Below, in pieces: positions 35,285-43,783 of a stretch of 64,000 nt of DNA. Position 1 is the first letter of the stretch. Every line of letters starts with the position of its first letter. The notes below the pieces were generated by a model. It did no database searches. It saw only the letters and a program-made list of their open reading frames with translations, and was not told the DNA's origin. The stretch lies in the NCBI RefSeq assembly GCF_002221525.1, contig NZ_CP011029.1, positions 558,001 to 622,000 on the forward strand. Reading direction: 5' to 3'. Source of the DNA: Pseudoalteromonas espejiana DSM 9414. GTDB taxonomy: Bacteria > Pseudomonadota > Gammaproteobacteria > Enterobacterales > Alteromonadaceae. The position numbers were made by a program, and so were the translations under genes.

Positions 35285-35297
35285 GTGATACTATAAC
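35285..35297 (-). promoter_or_regulatory. Zur box upstream of rpmE2-rpmJ2
   Basis: GTGATACTATAAC matches the gammaproteobacterial Zur core GTTATANNATAAC at all specified positions but one. Its position just upstream of the rpmE2 start fits zinc-dependent repression. Confidence 0.75.
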
Positions 35298-35490
35298 TAT
35301 TAATTTATCGTAATTCCGCCAATGTTGCAAATGATTTTTAATCTCATTAAAGGGTGGGTCTGCTGGCTAATTGCGCAAACAAATCAAAAAATAACCACTT
35401 AAACCAAAAATACTGGCTATTAGTTTTTAGCCTGTTATAACTATATAAAAAGTGTTAACAAGAAAAATTTTTCGGTTTTAGAGGTAAGTA

Positions 35491-35757
35491 ATGAGCGACT
35501 CAATACAACAAGAACAAATAGATCAAGGGGTGATGGAAACCCTAAGAGAGCGCGATCATAGTGCCTTATCAGAGCAAATTAACCCTATAGATTGCACTCA
35601 TAACGACATTATTGAGCTACTCGCGCACTATATGGCGTTAAGCGAGCAAGATAACGACGAGCTGTTTGATGATTGGTTTGATAATCTCAATAAAGAGCAG
35701 CACACAGTGCTAAAAGTATTTGAAGTTTATAGAGGCCAATACGAACATCAAAATTAA
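35491..35757 (+). CDS. small acidic hypothetical protein
   Basis: 88 residues, strongly acidic, helical, without signal or membrane segments; the middle has a DCTHNDIIELLAHYMALSEQDNDELFDDWFDNL pattern split into two predicted helices. Not recognised. A GAGGTAA Shine-Dalgarno lies 6 nt upstream. Monocistronic, with a hairpin downstream shared with the convergent YdjM-like gene. Confidence 0.65.
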   Translation: MSDSIQQEQIDQGVMETLRERDHSALSEQINPIDCTHNDIIELLAHYMALSEQDNDELFDDWFDNLNKEQHTVLKVFEVYRGQYEHQN

Positions 35758-35762
35758 TATTT

Positions 35763-35800
35763 AAAAGGGCAGGTTAGTAATTTCACTTAGCTGCCCTTAA
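35763..35800. terminator. weak bidirectional terminator between convergent genes
   Basis: TTAAAAGGGCAG / CTGCCCTTAAAA with an 18-nt loop; T tracts are short. Confidence 0.45.
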
Positions 35801-35827
35801 AACATACAAACGCTATTTTGTAAGTAC

Positions 35828-36871
35828 TTATTGGTGTTTAATACAGCTATTGTTTGCTAAGGAAGGGGCTAGGTTAGTATTTGGGTTCCAAATTCGATCC
35901 CATATTTTACTCATACTACTTAAATTAGCGCGTTGGCTTATTTTTTCAAAGTTACCCACGTTCACGCCTAAATCGGTTTTTTCTCCCACAACAAAGTTAA
36001 ATACATAGTTACACTCCATACCCATTCGTAAATCAGAAAATATTATATTACTTTGCTGCTGACGTACGTTGTAAAAACCTTTAGTAAACCACTGCAAGCG
36101 TTTGATGCCCCACTCATTATTTATATCATTTAATAATGAGGGAGTGGTGTTATAGGCATTTATTGTAACCTCGTTTGGCCCATCAAATACCGACGCATAT
36201 GCTATGTAGTATTGCCCATCAGACATAACGACTACACGCCATAACAACGTAGTGAGTGGCGCAGGTGTGCTTATATAATTGTTAACTTTGATTTGCCTGT
36301 CAGAAAGAGCAGTCGTTACTTTATCGTCAATAATTACTTTTAAAATTAATGAGCTACATAAGTATAAACTGCTAAGCCCTAACATTGTGGTGTTTATTTT
36401 ATATGCACGCGTACTCGTTACTTTTGGCAATAATGTACAAGTTACACCGAATAATAAGGGCAATGTATAGAGCGGGTCGACTATAAACATGTTTGAAATA
36501 GCAAAGGGGTACTCAGTAAAAGGCCAAAGTAATTGTGTGCCATACACGGTTAAACTATCGAGTAAGGCATGGGTAGATAAACACAAAAATACCAGCCAAA
36601 ACCAACGTGTTTTATAAGCTTGCATGCCAGTGTGTATTTTTAAAATAAGCCAAACAATAAAAGGGCTTATTAATAAATGTATAAATAAAGAGTGGCTAAA
36701 ACCACGATGGTAAGTAAACGCTTCTACAGGGCCGCCGTAAGGTATAAATACGTCTAAATCGGGTAAAGTCCCTAGGGCCGCTCCCCATAAAACGGCTTTT
36801 CGGCCTACTTTATTACCTAAAACGGCATGGCCTACAGCACTGCCTAGTACTATTTGCGTTAACGAGTCCAT
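35828..36871 (-). CDS. YdjM-like inner-membrane metal-dependent hydrolase
   Basis: 347 residues of the YdjM/LexA-binding hydrolase-like family. It begins MDSLTQIVLGSAVGHAVLG and has the conserved LGTLPDLDVFIPYG and YHRGFSHSLFIH motifs that place His and Asp residues for a metal centre. Four or more transmembrane helices follow (about 60-180). The soluble C-terminal half (about 190-347) has no recognised domain. Molecular function of this family is not established; the E. coli member is SOS-controlled, but no LexA box was seen here. AAAGGGA lies a few bases before the ATG. Confidence 0.85.
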   Translation of the reverse strand: MDSLTQIVLGSAVGHAVLGNKVGRKAVLWGAALGTLPDLDVFIPYGGPVEAFTYHRGFSHSLFIHLLISPFIVWLILKIHTGMQAYKTRWFWLVFLCLSTHALLDSLTVYGTQLLWPFTEYPFAISNMFIVDPLYTLPLLFGVTCTLLPKVTSTRAYKINTTMLGLSSLYLCSSLILKVIIDDKVTTALSDRQIKVNNYISTPAPLTTLLWRVVVMSDGQYYIAYASVFDGPNEVTINAYNTTPSLLNDINNEWGIKRLQWFTKGFYNVRQQQSNIIFSDLRMGMECNYVFNFVVGEKTDLGVNVGNFEKISQRANLSSMSKIWDRIWNPNTNLAPSLANNSCIKHQ

Positions 36872-36929
36872 AAATGTCCCTTTATTATTTTAATACTGTT
36901 TATACTAACTTAACGCCCAAATGCGTCAC

Positions 36930-37817
36930 TTATAATGAAAGCTTTGGCCTTATAAAATCTAAAAACGCGACAATGCGCGACGATACTGCGCTATTTTTAT
37001 AATAAACAGCTTGCACTACCTCACGATTATTAGGGGTGACTATACTATTAGGTAGTACTTCTATTAACTTACCTGTTTTTAAATCATCACCAATCATAAA
37101 ATGCGAAAGTAGTGCAATACCTTGGTTTGCTATACATAGTTGGCGCACGGTTTCACCACTACTGGCCATTAAATTAAACTTTAAGTGAGTAGTGGATTTT
37201 AGCGGCCAGTTATTTAATTTAGGGGAGTCTGTAAAGCCAATAAGTTTGTGTTGGTTTAAGTCACTGATTTTTGAAATAGCTGGCGCAGTGTTTAAATAGT
37301 CTGGGCTTGCTACTAAATATAATTTACTAACGCCGAGCTTTTTAGCGTTTAGGTTAGAGTCCTTTAAATCTCCAATGCGAATGGCTAAGTCGGTTTTATG
37401 TTCTAGTAAATCAATAATGCTGTCGTGGGAGGTTATATCAAGTGTGATATGCGGGTATTGCTTTGTAAACTCATCAATGTGTGGCACTAATTGGTGTAAT
37501 ACAAACGGGCTTGCTGCATCTATTCTTAACTTACCGCTAGGCGCCTGCTTTAAAAGCTTAATTGCTTCTTCGCCAGTTTGCAGAGTGTTTAAGCCATCAC
37601 GCGCATATTTTATAAAAGTATGGCCTTCTTCAGTAAGCTCTAATCTACGTGTTGTTCTGTTTAATAAAGTGCACTGCAGTGTATTTTCAAGGCGAGACAC
37701 TGCACGCGACACCTTAGCTACTTGTTGATCAAGTAAATTTGCCGCAGCAGAAAAACTACCGCTATCAACTACCGTTAAAAACATTTCTAAGTCTTCTGTT
37801 TTTGCATGTTGAGCCAT
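36930..37817 (-). CDS. LysR family regulator of the divergent MFS gene
   Basis: A 295-residue LysR regulator. The N-terminal winged helix (about 5-65) has FSAAANLLDQQVAKVSRAVSRLE split over helix-turn-helix, and the effector domain starts at SGKLRIDAASPFV. It faces the MFS transporter gene across 114 bp that hold an inverted repeat, the standard LysR regulator/target layout. Confidence 0.9.
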   Translation of the reverse strand: MAQHAKTEDLEMFLTVVDSGSFSAAANLLDQQVAKVSRAVSRLENTLQCTLLNRTTRRLELTEEGHTFIKYARDGLNTLQTGEEAIKLLKQAPSGKLRIDAASPFVLHQLVPHIDEFTKQYPHITLDITSHDSIIDLLEHKTDLAIRIGDLKDSNLNAKKLGVSKLYLVASPDYLNTAPAISKISDLNQHKLIGFTDSPKLNNWPLKSTTHLKFNLMASSGETVRQLCIANQGIALLSHFMIGDDLKTGKLIEVLPNSIVTPNNREVVQAVYYKNSAVSSRIVAFLDFIRPKLSL

Positions 37818-37829
37818 ACGTTAGTACCT

Positions 37830-37854
37830 TACTTTTGCATTAATTACAAAAGTA
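37830..37854. promoter_or_regulatory. putative LysR operator
   Basis: TACTTTTG (37830-37837) and CAAAAGTA (37847-37854) form a perfect inverted repeat with a 9-bp spacer, 13 bp upstream of the LysR start and about 80 bp before the MFS start. Confidence 0.5.
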
Positions 37855-37931
37855 TTTTGTCAGTAATGCTATTTTTTGCAAATGCTTTTTTGGTCAAACT
37901 GCATGCCTAAACTAATTACGAGGATTTAACT

Positions 37932-39104
37932 ATGCCATTGGCTTTGTGGGCGCTCACCTTAAGCGCATTTGCAATAGGAACAACCGAGTTTGTAATAGTA
38001 GGCTTAGTACCTACCATTGCAAACGATTTTGGCGTAAGCCTACCTTCAGCGGGTTTATTGGTGAGTTTGTATGCGGTAGGTGTAGCCATTGGTGCACCGG
38101 TACTAACTGCACTCACCGGGCGATGGAACCGTAAAATTGTATTAATAAGCTTAATGGGTTTATTTGTAGTAGGTAACTTACTTGCATGGCAAGCACCGAG
38201 TTACGAAACACTCATATTGGCGCGCATACTAACAGGCCTAGCTCACGGGGTGTTTTTTTCAATTGGCTCTATGATTGCCACAAGCTTGGTAAGTAAAGAC
38301 AAAGAGGCCAGCGCTATCGCGATTATGTTTACTGGTCTTACTGTTGCACTTGTAACGGGTGTGCCGTTAGGTACATGGATTGGGCAACACTTTGGCTGGC
38401 GTGCAACGTTTTTAGTGGTGTCGCTACTGGGCTTAATTGCTCTAATTGGTAGCGCTATTTTAGTACCAAAAAACTTAAAACAGTCAATACCGGCCACATT
38501 TAAAGAGCAGCTTCAGGTTATTGTTAAGCCGCGCTTATTGCTCGTATATTTAATGACTATATTAGGCTACGGCGGTACGTTCACCGCGTTTACTTATTTA
38601 GCACCTATACTAGAGCAGCAAACTGGCTATGCCCCCTCAGCTATTGGTTTAATAATGCTGGTTTATGGTGTGTCGGTAGCGGTTGGTAATATATGGGGCG
38701 GGAAATTGGCCGACAAACGCGGCCCAATTAGCGCTCTGAGTATTATATTTAGCGCGTTAACAATTATTTTATTGGTTTTTACCTTTACTATGGAGTCAAA
38801 AATAGCCGCAGTACTAACTATTTTAATATGGGGTGCATTTGCATTTGGTAACGTACCAGGCTTGCAGCTTTATGTTGTAAAACAAGCGAAAAAGCACACT
38901 CCTAATGCGGTAGATGTCGCATCGGGCTTAAACATAGCGGCCTTTAATATTGGTATAGCACTGGGCTCAATTATTGGCGGTAGTGTAGTAGAGAGCATGA
39001 CCTTACAAGACACTGCATGGATAGGCGCAGCAATTTCTGCTTTAGCATTAATTGCAACCCGTTACAGTGGCATGCTTGATAAGCGAGAAGTTCAGCAAGC
39101 GTAA
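37932..39104 (+). CDS. MFS transporter, DHA1 family (AraJ/YdhP-like)
   Basis: A 390-residue, 12-TM major facilitator. The N-terminus LWALTLSAFAIGTTEFVIVGLVP is split over TM1 and is characteristic of the AraJ/YdhP/purine-efflux-like group. The motif-A-like loop TGRWNRKIVL follows TM2 and GVPLGTWIGQHFGWRATF spans TM5. An efflux role for sugars, purines or drugs is likely; the substrate is unknown. GAGGA precedes the ATG. Confidence 0.9.
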   Translation: MPLALWALTLSAFAIGTTEFVIVGLVPTIANDFGVSLPSAGLLVSLYAVGVAIGAPVLTALTGRWNRKIVLISLMGLFVVGNLLAWQAPSYETLILARILTGLAHGVFFSIGSMIATSLVSKDKEASAIAIMFTGLTVALVTGVPLGTWIGQHFGWRATFLVVSLLGLIALIGSAILVPKNLKQSIPATFKEQLQVIVKPRLLLVYLMTILGYGGTFTAFTYLAPILEQQTGYAPSAIGLIMLVYGVSVAVGNIWGGKLADKRGPISALSIIFSALTIILLVFTFTMESKIAAVLTILIWGAFAFGNVPGLQLYVVKQAKKHTPNAVDVASGLNIAAFNIGIALGSIIGGSVVESMTLQDTAWIGAAISALALIATRYSGMLDKREVQQA

Positions 39105-39138
39105 ACTATCTTCTGTTAAGGTTGAAACTTAAATTAAT

Positions 39139-39172
39139 GGCCTCATTACCTGTATTGAGGTCATAGATTTTT
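39139..39172 (+). terminator. probable terminator of the MFS gene
   Basis: GGCCTCA (39139-39145) / TGAGGTC (39156-39162), one G-U pair, followed by ATAGATTTTT. Confidence 0.5.
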
Positions 39173-39260
39173 AAGTGACGACACAAAAGAAGTAAAAGGT
39201 GTATTTTGTAAAGCTTTAAAAGAGCTTGTTTTTAACCGATTATTTTATAAGGATAGAGCC

Positions 39261-40076
39261 ATGACACAACGTGTAATTGAAATGCCAGATTTAGGTATGG
39301 GAACATTCCGTTTAGAAGGCGACACCGCCTACAATTCAGTAAAAATGGCGTTAGAAGTAGGATTTCGTCATATCGATACAGCGCAAATTTATGGTAACGA
39401 AGAGCAAGTAGGCCAAGCCATAAAAGACAGCAACATCCCGCGTAGCGAAATATTTTTAACCACCAAAGTGTGGAACAATAAACTCAATAAAACTGACTTT
39501 ATTGCCAGTGTAAAAAAATCGCTTGAAAAGCTACAAGTAGAGTCGGTTGATTTACTACTCATTCACTGGCCATCACCAGCAAATGATGAACCAATGAGTG
39601 AATACCTTACCGAGCTATTAAAAGCTAAACAACTTGGTTTAACTAAACACATTGGCGTATCAAACTTCACCATTGCAAATTTAAACGAAGCAATGCAAAC
39701 GCTTGACTCGCGTGAAATATTTACCAATCAGGTTGAGGTACACCCATACTTAACTAATACTAAATTACGCGCATTTTGTGCTCAGCACGATATACACGTA
39801 ACTGCGTATATGCCATTTGTAGTCGGTAAAGTACTTAAAGACCAAACGATTATTGATATTGCCAATAAACATGATGCATCGCCAGCGCAGGTGGTTATTG
39901 CATGGGTAAACGCCAATGGAATGACTACCATTCCATCATCAACTAAGCGTAAAAACTTAGAAGATAACTTTAACGACCACGTTAAATTAGATGATGAGGA
40001 CATTGCCCGTATTGATGGCCTTGATTGCGGCGACCGCCAAGCAACGCCAGATTTTGCGCCGCAGTGGGATCAGTAA
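39261..40076 (+). CDS. dkgB: aldo/keto reductase, 2,5-diketo-D-gluconate reductase B type
   Basis: A 271-residue NADPH-dependent aldo/keto reductase. The catalytic tetrad is D39, Y44, K69 and H102 within FRHIDTAQIYGNE, LTTKVWN and LLLIHWP. The cofactor region IPSSTKRKNLEDNF lies near the C-terminus. It resembles DkgB, which reduces methylglyoxal and other aldehydes besides diketogluconate. A terminator-like hairpin separates it from the monooxygenase-like gene, which may still be co-transcribed by read-through. Confidence 0.88.
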   Translation: MTQRVIEMPDLGMGTFRLEGDTAYNSVKMALEVGFRHIDTAQIYGNEEQVGQAIKDSNIPRSEIFLTTKVWNNKLNKTDFIASVKKSLEKLQVESVDLLLIHWPSPANDEPMSEYLTELLKAKQLGLTKHIGVSNFTIANLNEAMQTLDSREIFTNQVEVHPYLTNTKLRAFCAQHDIHVTAYMPFVVGKVLKDQTIIDIANKHDASPAQVVIAWVNANGMTTIPSSTKRKNLEDNFNDHVKLDDEDIARIDGLDCGDRQATPDFAPQWDQ

Positions 40077-40097
40077 TAAAATACGCAACACGACATT

Positions 40098-40125
40098 AGG
40101 TGCAGAAAATCTGCACCTTTATTCT
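40098..40125 (+). terminator. terminator between dkgB and the ABM gene
   Basis: AGGTGCAG (40098-40105) / CTGCACCT (40111-40118), loop AAAAT, followed by TTATTCTTTTT. Confidence 0.75.
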
Positions 40126-40142
40126 TTTTAAAAGGACTGAGC

Positions 40143-40430
40143 ATGTTAACGGTAATCGCCACTATTTCGAGTAATAATATTGATGCAGACGTTGTATTAA
40201 CCGCACTCGAAAACCTACAAAAGTACTCGCGCCAAGAAGTAGGCTGCCTACGCTATGAGCTATCGGTTAAAAGTGATGCGCAGCAAACAACTTATTTAGT
40301 GAGTGAGCAGTGGGCATCTGATGAACATTTTGAAGCGCATAAAAACGAGCCGCATTTTAAAGCTTTCGGCACACAGGTAACTGGCTTAGTAACCAGCAGT
40401 AATATTGATGTATATAAATCAATTGGCTAA
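40143..40430 (+). CDS. antibiotic biosynthesis monooxygenase (ABM) domain protein
   Basis: A 95-residue ferredoxin-like ABM fold protein related to YgiN. The pattern CLRYELSVKSDAQQTTYLVSEQW (split across two strands) and FEAHKNEPHFKAF is typical. Such proteins oxidise quinols or similar aromatics without cofactor, but many family members are uncharacterised. AAGGA lies 7 nt upstream of the ATG. Confidence 0.85.
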   Translation: MLTVIATISSNNIDADVVLTALENLQKYSRQEVGCLRYELSVKSDAQQTTYLVSEQWASDEHFEAHKNEPHFKAFGTQVTGLVTSSNIDVYKSIG

Positions 40431-40527
40431 GAATAACTAATTGATTCAATAAATTTAAACGGCGGCGTAAATCTACATCGCCTTTTAAAGTAATATTACC
40501 TTGCTAAGGTATAGCTTTTGCTATTTT

Positions 40528-41181
40528 TTATTTTATGGATAAGTCGTACTTTAAAATAAGCGCATCAATATAGCGGGCGCGTAGGGTTTGCTGTTTTTCG
40601 TGATCAGCCCCGTGGCCTAATGCTTTATTTAATAGTTTCATAGCGGGGTGTAGTTGTGTACGCTCTTGTTGATTTAAGGTTGCTTTAGTGCGCAGCTCAG
40701 TAATGTTGTCAACTAATAACTTGCCAATATCTACACATACTATTTCGTCAATTAACCCGTTTTGTGTAAGCACACCATATTTACTACATAAAAACTGCTG
40801 CCATACTTGTTGCAGGTGTTCCTCTATTTGACAACCAAACAATTCTTCGTTAAAGGTAAAACCTTGCTGAGCAAGCTTAGTAAGGCTTGCCGTGTATTGC
40901 TGTGCAAAATAATTAAAGGCATTACTCGATGATTCAATCTTTTGTTTTATAAGCCCTTGGCCCCAATTTACGCAACCGCGCGGATAATAGTCATCATATT
41001 CCTCACATTCATACAACCCAGAATACGAACTGCAACTTAATTGACTTTTAATACAATAACTTGGTTTAGGGAATACGCTGTGTTGCTGCCACGTATCTAG
41101 CTGCTCGGCATCAATATTTAAAGCATGGCAAAGCTCATCGGTATTATAAAAATGAGTGGCTAAGTAGTTAGATAAACGCAT
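40528..41181 (-). CDS. DUF6058 family protein
   Basis: 217 residues starting MRLSNYLATHFYNTDELCHALNI, then LDTWQQHSVFPKPSY, the conserved N-terminal pattern of DUF6058 proteins, which databases label as associated with natural product biosynthesis. A cluster of Tyr, Cys and Asp (YSGLYECEEYDDYYPRGCVNWG) follows near residue 55. No enzymatic motif is recognised, and there is no biosynthetic cluster nearby. ATG 41181 was preferred over an upstream in-frame ATG (41262), which would read through a perfect palindrome and add residues unlike the family start. Confidence 0.65.
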   Translation of the reverse strand: MRLSNYLATHFYNTDELCHALNIDAEQLDTWQQHSVFPKPSYCIKSQLSCSSYSGLYECEEYDDYYPRGCVNWGQGLIKQKIESSSNAFNYFAQQYTASLTKLAQQGFTFNEELFGCQIEEHLQQVWQQFLCSKYGVLTQNGLIDEIVCVDIGKLLVDNITELRTKATLNQQERTQLHPAMKLLNKALGHGADHEKQQTLRARYIDALILKYDLSIK

Positions 41182-41200
41182 AAAGGCTCGCTTAAAGTTA

Positions 41201-41240
41201 AAAATATAAACACTGTTTAAATGTACAGTGTTTATATTTT
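41201..41240. repeat. 40-bp perfect hairpin upstream of the DUF6058 gene
   Basis: AAAATATAAACACTGT (41201-41216) and ACAGTGTTTATATTTT (41225-41240) are exact reverse complements around an 8-nt loop. It starts 20 nt upstream of the DUF6058 ATG and ends 114 nt before the divergent dapA-like gene. It could be an operator, a 5' UTR structure or a terminator. Confidence 0.7.
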
Positions 41241-41353
41241 GTATTATCAAACTAAATAACACAAGCCATTTTACGTTTATTATTGGCTTAGGCCTGCAAA
41301 AATGCGTGCAAGTATGTTACAAATAGCGCAAGTTTTATAAATAATGAATTTTT

Positions 41354-42271
41354 ATGCGCACCCTAGAACAAATTAAACAAGCAAGCTTAATTACCGCTAT
41401 TAAAACCCCGTACTTAGCCAATGGTGAAATAGACCTAGCAAAGTACGATGAACTCGTTGAAATACAAATAGCAGCGGGAGTAGATGGCATTGTGGTTGGT
41501 GGTACAACCGGCGAAGGCCAGTTAATGAACTGGGAAGAGCATTTAATGCTTATTGCGCACAGTGCAAACAAGTTTGGCAATAAGCTCCTGATTGTAGGTA
41601 ATACAGGTAGTAACAATACACGCGAAGCAATAAAAGCCACTAAATACGGCTTTGCCAGCGGGATGCATGCAGCGCTGCAAATTAATCCATATTATGGCCG
41701 TACGTCTATTGCCGGTGTTAACGAGCACTTTAAACGAGTACTTGATATAGGCCCTGCGTTTATTTACAACGTTGCAGGGCGTACAGGACAAGACTTAACG
41801 CCAGATATTATTGAGCCATTAGCACAGCATCCTAACCTAATCGGTATTAAAGAATGTGGCGGCAATGAACGTATTGCCCATTACGAGCAGCAAGGTATTG
41901 CATGTTGGTCAGGTAACGATGACGAAGCGCACGACGCGCGCCATATTCACAAAGCCCACGGTGTTATATCGGTTACCTCTAATCTTATTCCTGGGTTGTT
42001 CCGCCAATTAATGGATACTAAAAATGATGCGTTAAATACCTCATTACAACCTTTAATGAATTGGTTATTCTGCGAGCCAAACCCTATTGCTATTAACACC
42101 GCAATGATGATGACTGGCGCAGTATACCCGGTATTTAGATTACCGTATTTGCCACTGAGTGATGAGCAGCAAGCTCAAGGCGAAATATTAATTAACGAAC
42201 TTAACGTTGATGATATTGTTGGCACCAAGGCAGAAGTATTAAATAACGACAATGTATTAATTTTATCTTAA
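41354..42271 (+). CDS. dapA: DapA-like dihydrodipicolinate synthase family aldolase
   Basis: A 305-residue class I aldolase. The Schiff-base lysine is K166 (GIKECGG), the catalytic Tyr Y138, with Arg143 in YNVAGRT and the T51-T52 pair in GGTTGEG; numbering is offset by five from E. coli DapA. DapA condenses pyruvate with aspartate semialdehyde for lysine and peptidoglycan synthesis. The motif has Ala141 where YNVPGRT has Pro, and the gene stands alone, so a related NAL/DHDPS-family aldolase remains possible. Whether a second dapA exists elsewhere decides this. Confidence 0.8.
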   Translation: MRTLEQIKQASLITAIKTPYLANGEIDLAKYDELVEIQIAAGVDGIVVGGTTGEGQLMNWEEHLMLIAHSANKFGNKLLIVGNTGSNNTREAIKATKYGFASGMHAALQINPYYGRTSIAGVNEHFKRVLDIGPAFIYNVAGRTGQDLTPDIIEPLAQHPNLIGIKECGGNERIAHYEQQGIACWSGNDDEAHDARHIHKAHGVISVTSNLIPGLFRQLMDTKNDALNTSLQPLMNWLFCEPNPIAINTAMMMTGAVYPVFRLPYLPLSDEQQAQGEILINELNVDDIVGTKAEVLNNDNVLILS

Positions 42272-42363
42272 GTTTTTTAATTATAGGCAGTAATCACTAA
42301 CTGTTGACTCAATTTTACTGTATAATTTGCGACCCTTGATAATGTGGCCGCAGGTTATACAGC

Positions 42364-43665
42364 ATGAATTTTAAATCTTTTAGTTTTGCCCCTGAACTTA
42401 TTCAGGCGTTAGACGAACTTAATTACCACACCCTTACGCCCATTCAGCGTTCAGCTATTCCGGCTGTACGTAAAGGTAAAGACGTTTTAGCAAGTGCCCA
42501 AACAGGCACGGGTAAAACGGCAGCGTTTGCTTTACCTATCATCCAAAAATTATTTGAATCAGAGCACAGCACAACAAATGCACCCAGTGCATTAGTACTT
42601 GCGCCAACGCGTGAGCTTGCAGAGCAAATAGCTAATAACTTTAAAGCTTACGCAAAACACACTCCTTTAAAAGTAGTGAGCTTGTTTGGTGGTGTTAATA
42701 CAGCAGGCCAAGCTAATTTACTAAAAGACGGTGTAGATGTTGTTGTTGCAACGCCTGGGCGCTTACTCGATCACATTCGATTAGGTAATTTGAGCCTTGC
42801 AAGTGTTAAACACTTAGTACTTGATGAAGCTGACCGCATGCTTGATATGGGCTTTATTGAAGATATGCAAAGTGTTATTAAAAGCTGTGACGAACAGCGT
42901 CAAATTTTACTTTTCTCGGCTACGTTCCCAGCTGCGATTAAACAGTTTGCTTCTAAAGTATTAAAACAGCCTGAAATTGTGCGTGTTGACCAAACTAACA
43001 GCACAGCAAGTACCGTACAGCACGTTGTGTACCCAGTAGAAGAGCGCCGTAAACAAGAGCTTCTTTCAGAGCTGATTGGTAAAAAGAACTGGCAGCAAGT
43101 ACTTGTATTTGTAAACATGAAAGAAACAGCCGATGAGCTTGTAAAAGAGCTTAATCTAGACGGTATTCCTGCCACTGTATGCCACGGCGATAAGTCGCAA
43201 GGTAACCGCCGACGTGCGCTTCGTGAATTTAAAGAAGGCAAAGTACGTGTTTTAGTGGCAACCGAAGTTGCAGCACGTGGTATTGATATTGATGGCCTCC
43301 CACGTGTAATTAATATTGATTTACCGTGGCTTGCAGAAGATTACGTACACCGAATTGGTCGTACAGGTCGTGCTGGTAATCAAGGCCAAGCAATTTCGTT
43401 TGTAAGCCGTGAAGAAGAAAATACTTTATTTGAAATAGAAGCATTAATTGGTCAAAAAATTAAGCGTGTATATTTAGAAGGTTACGAAGTAAGTAGCCGT
43501 GAAGTACTTATAGACAAAATTGGTAAAAAGCCAGCGCACTTACGCCGTAGCCGCACTAATAAGCCTACAGGGCAAGCAACAGGCGAAGCACGTGCAGTAA
43601 ATCGCTCGCGTATTTCAAATGTACGTAAAAGCTTAAAAGGCGCTAGGCTTACTCTTAAAAAGTAA
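42364..43665 (+). CDS. rhlE: DEAD-box RNA helicase RhlE
   Basis: A 433-residue ATP-dependent RNA helicase. Q motif around 22-28, Walker A AQTGTGKT (45-52), PTRELA (81-86), DEAD (154-157), SAT (185-187) and HRIGRTGRAG near residue 330 are intact. A basic, Arg/Lys-rich C-terminal tail follows, as in RhlE, involved in ribosome assembly and cold adaptation. A strong bidirectional terminator follows. Confidence 0.93.
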   Translation: MNFKSFSFAPELIQALDELNYHTLTPIQRSAIPAVRKGKDVLASAQTGTGKTAAFALPIIQKLFESEHSTTNAPSALVLAPTRELAEQIANNFKAYAKHTPLKVVSLFGGVNTAGQANLLKDGVDVVVATPGRLLDHIRLGNLSLASVKHLVLDEADRMLDMGFIEDMQSVIKSCDEQRQILLFSATFPAAIKQFASKVLKQPEIVRVDQTNSTASTVQHVVYPVEERRKQELLSELIGKKNWQQVLVFVNMKETADELVKELNLDGIPATVCHGDKSQGNRRRALREFKEGKVRVLVATEVAARGIDIDGLPRVINIDLPWLAEDYVHRIGRTGRAGNQGQAISFVSREEENTLFEIEALIGQKIKRVYLEGYEVSSREVLIDKIGKKPAHLRRSRTNKPTGQATGEARAVNRSRISNVRKSLKGARLTLKK

Positions 43666-43688
43666 GCTCAAACGTAAGTTTTAAGCAT

Positions 43689-43718
43689 AAAAAAACCTGA
43701 GTTTACTCAGGTTTTTTT
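43689..43718. terminator. bidirectional terminator between rhlE and the FAD oxidoreductase gene
   Basis: AAAAAAACCTGAG / CTCAGGTTTTTTT around TTTA; suitable for both convergent genes. Confidence 0.92.
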
Positions 43719-43783
43719 GTGACTCAATTTTTAAACAAAAACCCCACAAGGAGAGGTTTTTCGATTAACAACTTAAAGCGTGT

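Noticed and set aside
37946..38134. 62-codon frame inside the MFS transporter gene
   Set aside because: Shadow of the transporter in another frame; Cys/Arg-rich translation without similarity to known proteins.
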